Origin: a bacterium
Lineage (GTDB): Bacteria; Bacillota_I; Bacilli_A; Izemoplasmatales; UBA1188
NCBI GenBank assembly: GCA_017541975.1
Contig: JAFXYB010000029.1
Coordinates: 52,567-116,566 of the forward strand
Reading direction: 5' to 3'
DNA length: 64,000 nt
This document shows positions 61,130 to 64,000 of the stretch, in pieces. The position numbers and the translations under genes were made by a program. The notes below the pieces were generated by a model. It was not told the origin of the DNA. It saw nothing but the letters and a program-made list of their open reading frames with translations, and ran no database searches. Position 1 is the stretch's first letter. Each line of letters opens with the position of its first letter.

Positions 61130-64000
61130 ATGAAAAAAATATTTATATTTATACTAACACTAATTTTTGCCCTTACACTTGTTTCATGCAATAAGAAAAT
61201 TACAATTAATTTCAATACAAACCAAGACTCAATCGTCTTTGAGCCTTTAGTTATTGAAAAGAATCAAGAAGTAGACTTAAGCGAATACACAACAAAAATG
61301 GTTGTGGACGGTTATGTATTTAAGGGCTGGTATTTAGACAAGGGATTTAATGAATATGTTAGATCTCTTGATTCAACAGCACAGGACATAACACTTTATG
61401 CTAAATGGGTAAAAGTCCACACTGTAAGCTTCAATACAGCTGATGGAAGTACTGTAAGTAGCCAATCAGTTGAAGATGGAAAGCTTGCGACAGAACCAGA
61501 AAATAATCCTACAAGAACTGGATATCTATTTGATGGTTGGTTTGAAGATTCTGAATGCAAGAATTCATTTGATTTCTATGGTGAAATCCACAGTGATACA
61601 ACTATCTATGCTAAATGGTTAAAGAGCTGCCATATCACATTTGTGACTGATGGTTCAAGTGTTACTGATTTAGAATTCGTAAGTGGTGGTACTGTCGTTC
61701 AAATTAACCAAGTTTCAACTAAAACTGGTTACGATTTCGATGGTTGGTTTAAGGATGCTGCCCTAACTACAGTTATCACAAACACTCAAGGCTTAACTGA
61801 TAACACAAGTGTCTATGCTAAATTTACCCCACACACATACACACTAACTTATGATAGAAATGGTGGTACAGGCACAAACGAAAGAGTAAGTGCTACATAC
61901 GATGTTGATATCACATTAAAGAACTGTGAATATTCTAAGACTGGTTATACATTCAAAGAATGGAATACTAAAGCTGATGGCACAGGCACTTCATATAATC
62001 CAGGCGATTCAGTTAAGAATTTAACTGATGAAGCAAGAGGTGAAGTATCACTCTATGCAGTTTATACTCCAAATACCTACACTATAGCGTTCAACGCTAA
62101 TGGCGGTACTGGTAGTATGAATTCTTTAACTGCAACTTATGATACTGATGTAACTCTAAGCACAAATACATTCGAAAAAGTTGGTTATAACTTCATAGGT
62201 TGGTCAAAGAACCAAAATGATGCAGACTTTATGTATGCTCCAAGTGCAACAGTAAAGAATCTTGCAGTAGAAGGCACAGTTACACTCTATGCTATCTATG
62301 AAGAATGTGAATATCAAATCACATTTGATAAGAATAATGCTAATGCGACTGGCACTGTAAACTCACTCACAGTCAAATATACTGAAACTAAAGAATTACC
62401 AAGCGCAGCATTCGCTCTTTATGGTTATACATTTAAAGAATGGAACACTAAAGCTGATGGTACTGGCACAAGCTATCTCAATGAAGCTAATGTTCCTGGT
62501 TCTATTGGTAATACTATCCTCTATGCAATCTATCAGGCAAAAGAAGTAACAGTTTCATTCGTACTAGGCACAGGTGTTACACCAGTTGATTCAGTAAAAG
62601 TCAATTTTGATGGAACTTATACTAATCTTCCAACTCCAACTAGAACTGGTTATTCATTTGATGGATATTATTTAGAAGAAGAACTCACAACTAAAGTAAC
62701 TGATACAACTAAAGTTACTAATGCTGAAAACCATTCACTTTACGCTAAATGGTCTCCTTTATCATTCACAATCAAATTTGATAAGAATAGTGATACAGCA
62801 GTTGGAACAATGAATGATCTCACATTCGTTTACCCAAGTGATGCAAAACTCACAAAGAGTACTCTTACAAATGAAGGAATGTTCTTCCAAGGTTGGTCTA
62901 CTACAAAGACTGGCTCTGTTGAATACCATGATGAAGCTGATATCTCAAGTATCAGAGTATCAAATGATAATCTAGTAATAACTTTATATGCAGTATGGTT
63001 CAATGGTTATACAATCAGTTTCAATACTGATGGTGGAACCCCTGTTCAATCAATTACTCAAGTAATTGGTGGTGAAATCACTAAACCAGCTGATCCAACT
63101 AAGACTGGTTATACATTCAAAGGTTGGTTAGATGGAAATACTCTCGTTGAAACATTCCCTACAACAATGATGGAAGGTGGAAAGAACTATAAAGCTAGCT
63201 GGGAAGCAATCACTTACCAAGTTAAATTTGATAAGAATAATGAAAACGCAACTGGCACAATGGAAAACCTCTCTATCAAATACGATGAAAATAAAGCTTT
63301 AACAGCTAATGCATATGAACTTGCTCATTATAACTTCATCGGTTGGGCTTTAACAGCTACAGGAGATGTAGTATATACTGATGGCGCTACTGTCTTAAAT
63401 CTTGCAGATGAAAACGGAAAAGTAATAACTCTCTATGCAATCTACGAAGAAACTACAAAGACTATCATCTACGATAAGAATGATGAAAATGCAACTGGTT
63501 CTGTAAACAATACAGTAATTGAAAAAGCACATTCTGGAGTAGTAAAGAACAATGGCTATTCACTAAAAGGTCATTCATTCAAAGAATGGAATACTAAAGC
63601 TGATGGCACTGGTACAGCATACGCTGAAGGTGCAACAATTGAAACATATGAAACTGAACTCACATTATATGCAATTTGGACAAAGAATAGTTACACAGTT
63701 TCATTCAACACAAATGGTGGTAGCAATATTGCAGATGAAACAATCGGCTATGGTGATCATTATGTATTAGCAAATACACCTACTAAAGCTGGCTATACAT
63801 TCAAAGAATGGAATACTAAAGCTGATGGCACTGGTACAACTATCACAACAGAAAGTACATACACACTTGAATCAGCACAAACTCTCTATGCTATATACAA
63901 TGCAAATAAGTATTATGTTGTATTCGATAAGAATAATGAAAATGCAACTGGCACAATGGAGAACCAAGAATTAACATATGGCGTAACTAGTGCACTTTCA
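61130..64000 (+). CDS. Lipoprotein with InlB-type (Listeria-Bacteroides) repeats, 3' end outside the window
   Basis: Open from ATG 61130 to the window edge, 957 codons. AAAGGAGAAATT precedes the ATG. Lipobox LVSC at about residue 20, then repeats of about 70-75 residues of the InlB B-repeat type, with the hallmark GYTFKEWNTKADGTGT, or GYLFDGWFEDSEC, each ending in a LYAKW or LYAIY strand (about a dozen so far). These beta-grasp-like repeats occur in surface adhesins and exported giant proteins. The nucleotide sequence of the repeats is partly near-identical (see findings). Likely exposed on the cell surface; partner of the exporter cluster upstream is a guess. Confidence 0.88.
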   Translation, partial: MKKIFIFILTLIFALTLVSCNKKITINFNTNQDSIVFEPLVIEKNQEVDLSEYTTKMVVDGYVFKGWYLDKGFNEYVRSLDSTAQDITLYAKWVKVHTVSFNTADGSTVSSQSVEDGKLATEPENNPTRTGYLFDGWFEDSECKNSFDFYGEIHSDTTIYAKWLKSCHITFVTDGSSVTDLEFVSGGTVVQINQVSTKTGYDFDGWFKDAALTTVITNTQGLTDNTSVYAKFTPHTYTLTYDRNGGTGTNERVSATYDVDITLKNCEYSKTGYTFKEWNTKADGTGTSYNPGDSVKNLTDEARGEVSLYAVYTPNTYTIAFNANGGTGSMNSLTATYDTDVTLSTNTFEKVGYNFIGWSKNQNDADFMYAPSATVKNLAVEGTVTLYAIYEECEYQITFDKNNANATGTVNSLTVKYTETKELPSAAFALYGYTFKEWNTKADGTGTSYLNEANVPGSIGNTILYAIYQAKEVTVSFVLGTGVTPVDSVKVNFDGTYTNLPTPTRTGYSFDGYYLEEELTTKVTDTTKVTNAENHSLYAKWSPLSFTIKFDKNSDTAVGTMNDLTFVYPSDAKLTKSTLTNEGMFFQGWSTTKTGSVEYHDEADISSIRVSNDNLVITLYAVWFNGYTISFNTDGGTPVQSITQVIGGEITKPADPTKTGYTFKGWLDGNTLVETFPTTMMEGGKNYKASWEAITYQVKFDKNNENATGTMENLSIKYDENKALTANAYELAHYNFIGWALTATGDVVYTDGATVLNLADENGKVITLYAIYEETTKTIIYDKNDENATGSVNNTVIEKAHSGVVKNNGYSLKGHSFKEWNTKADGTGTAYAEGATIETYETELTLYAIWTKNSYTVSFNTNGGSNIADETIGYGDHYVLANTPTKAGYTFKEWNTKADGTGTTITTESTYTLESAQTLYAIYNANKYYVVFDKNNENATGTMENQELTYGVTSALS

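Noticed and set aside
1..64000. Genetic code 4 (TGA as tryptophan)
   Set aside because: All tryptophans in long genes such as ileS and the giant protein are TGG and genes are full length with the standard code. Only the TetR gene has an internal TGA.

Overview
The window comes from an AT-rich, low-GC Gram-positive genome. Spx, YlbF, YlbG and a UPF0223 protein travel with an isoleucine T-box leader, strong AGGAGG ribosome binding sites, lipoprotein signal peptides and a class-I c-di-GMP riboswitch, which together point to Bacillota of the class Bacilli, possibly one of the uncultured gut lineages close to the Mollicutes (inference). Tryptophan is written TGG throughout and TGA ends only three genes, so the standard bacterial code is assumed.

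Layout. 1-2661 (minus): Na/Pi cotransporter (cut by the window edge) and oligoendopeptidase F. 2796-3275: an Spx-like regulator with an extra Cys/His tail. 3378-8913: a tight operon thrC-thrB-hom-asd-lysC, all five steps from aspartate to threonine in reverse order. 8936-11509 (minus): an ECF S-component and a heavy-metal P-type ATPase; the ATPase is divergent from a TetR gene broken by an in-frame TGA. 12339-15884: a sugar operon (L-fucose-isomerase family, DUF4867-type protein, xylulokinase-like kinase).

15966-28836 is the most striking region: a good promoter, a c-di-GMP-I riboswitch with an overlapping terminator, three single-pass secreted or anchored proteins with SipW/TasA-like N-termini, and a 3311-residue secreted protein full of GLUG-like repeats. 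It reads as a c-di-GMP-gated surface structure or adhesin system. A membrane diguanylate cyclase with an intact GGDEF motif lies 3 kb downstream (32016-33137), after a two-gene FAD oxidoreductase pair resembling GlpA/GlpB.

33138-33641 is a scar-like region with 23-bp tandem repeats containing a palindrome and a 47-codon gene remnant. 33642-40335: histidine phosphatase, methionine aminopeptidase with a SEC-C finger, two MacB-type ABC ATPase-permease fusions and a 7-TM protein. 40321-42539: the isoleucine T-box leader occurs twice, about 94% identical by eye, flanking an acquired-looking XRE / zinc-ribbon / coiled-coil gene; the second copy precedes ileS. 45641-46462: UPF0223, YlbF and YlbG genes. 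46572-55177: GNAT protein, transglutaminase-like lipoprotein, ROK protein, UDP-galactopyranose mutase, family-2 glycosyltransferase, M18 aminopeptidase. 55300-64000: a short solute-binding lipoprotein, then an exporter cluster made of a YwaF-like membrane domain fused to an ABC ATPase, an ABC-2-type permease, a small anchored Ig-like protein, and a lipoprotein of InlB-type repeats running off the window.

No rRNA, tRNA, CRISPR array, transposase or phage gene was recognised.
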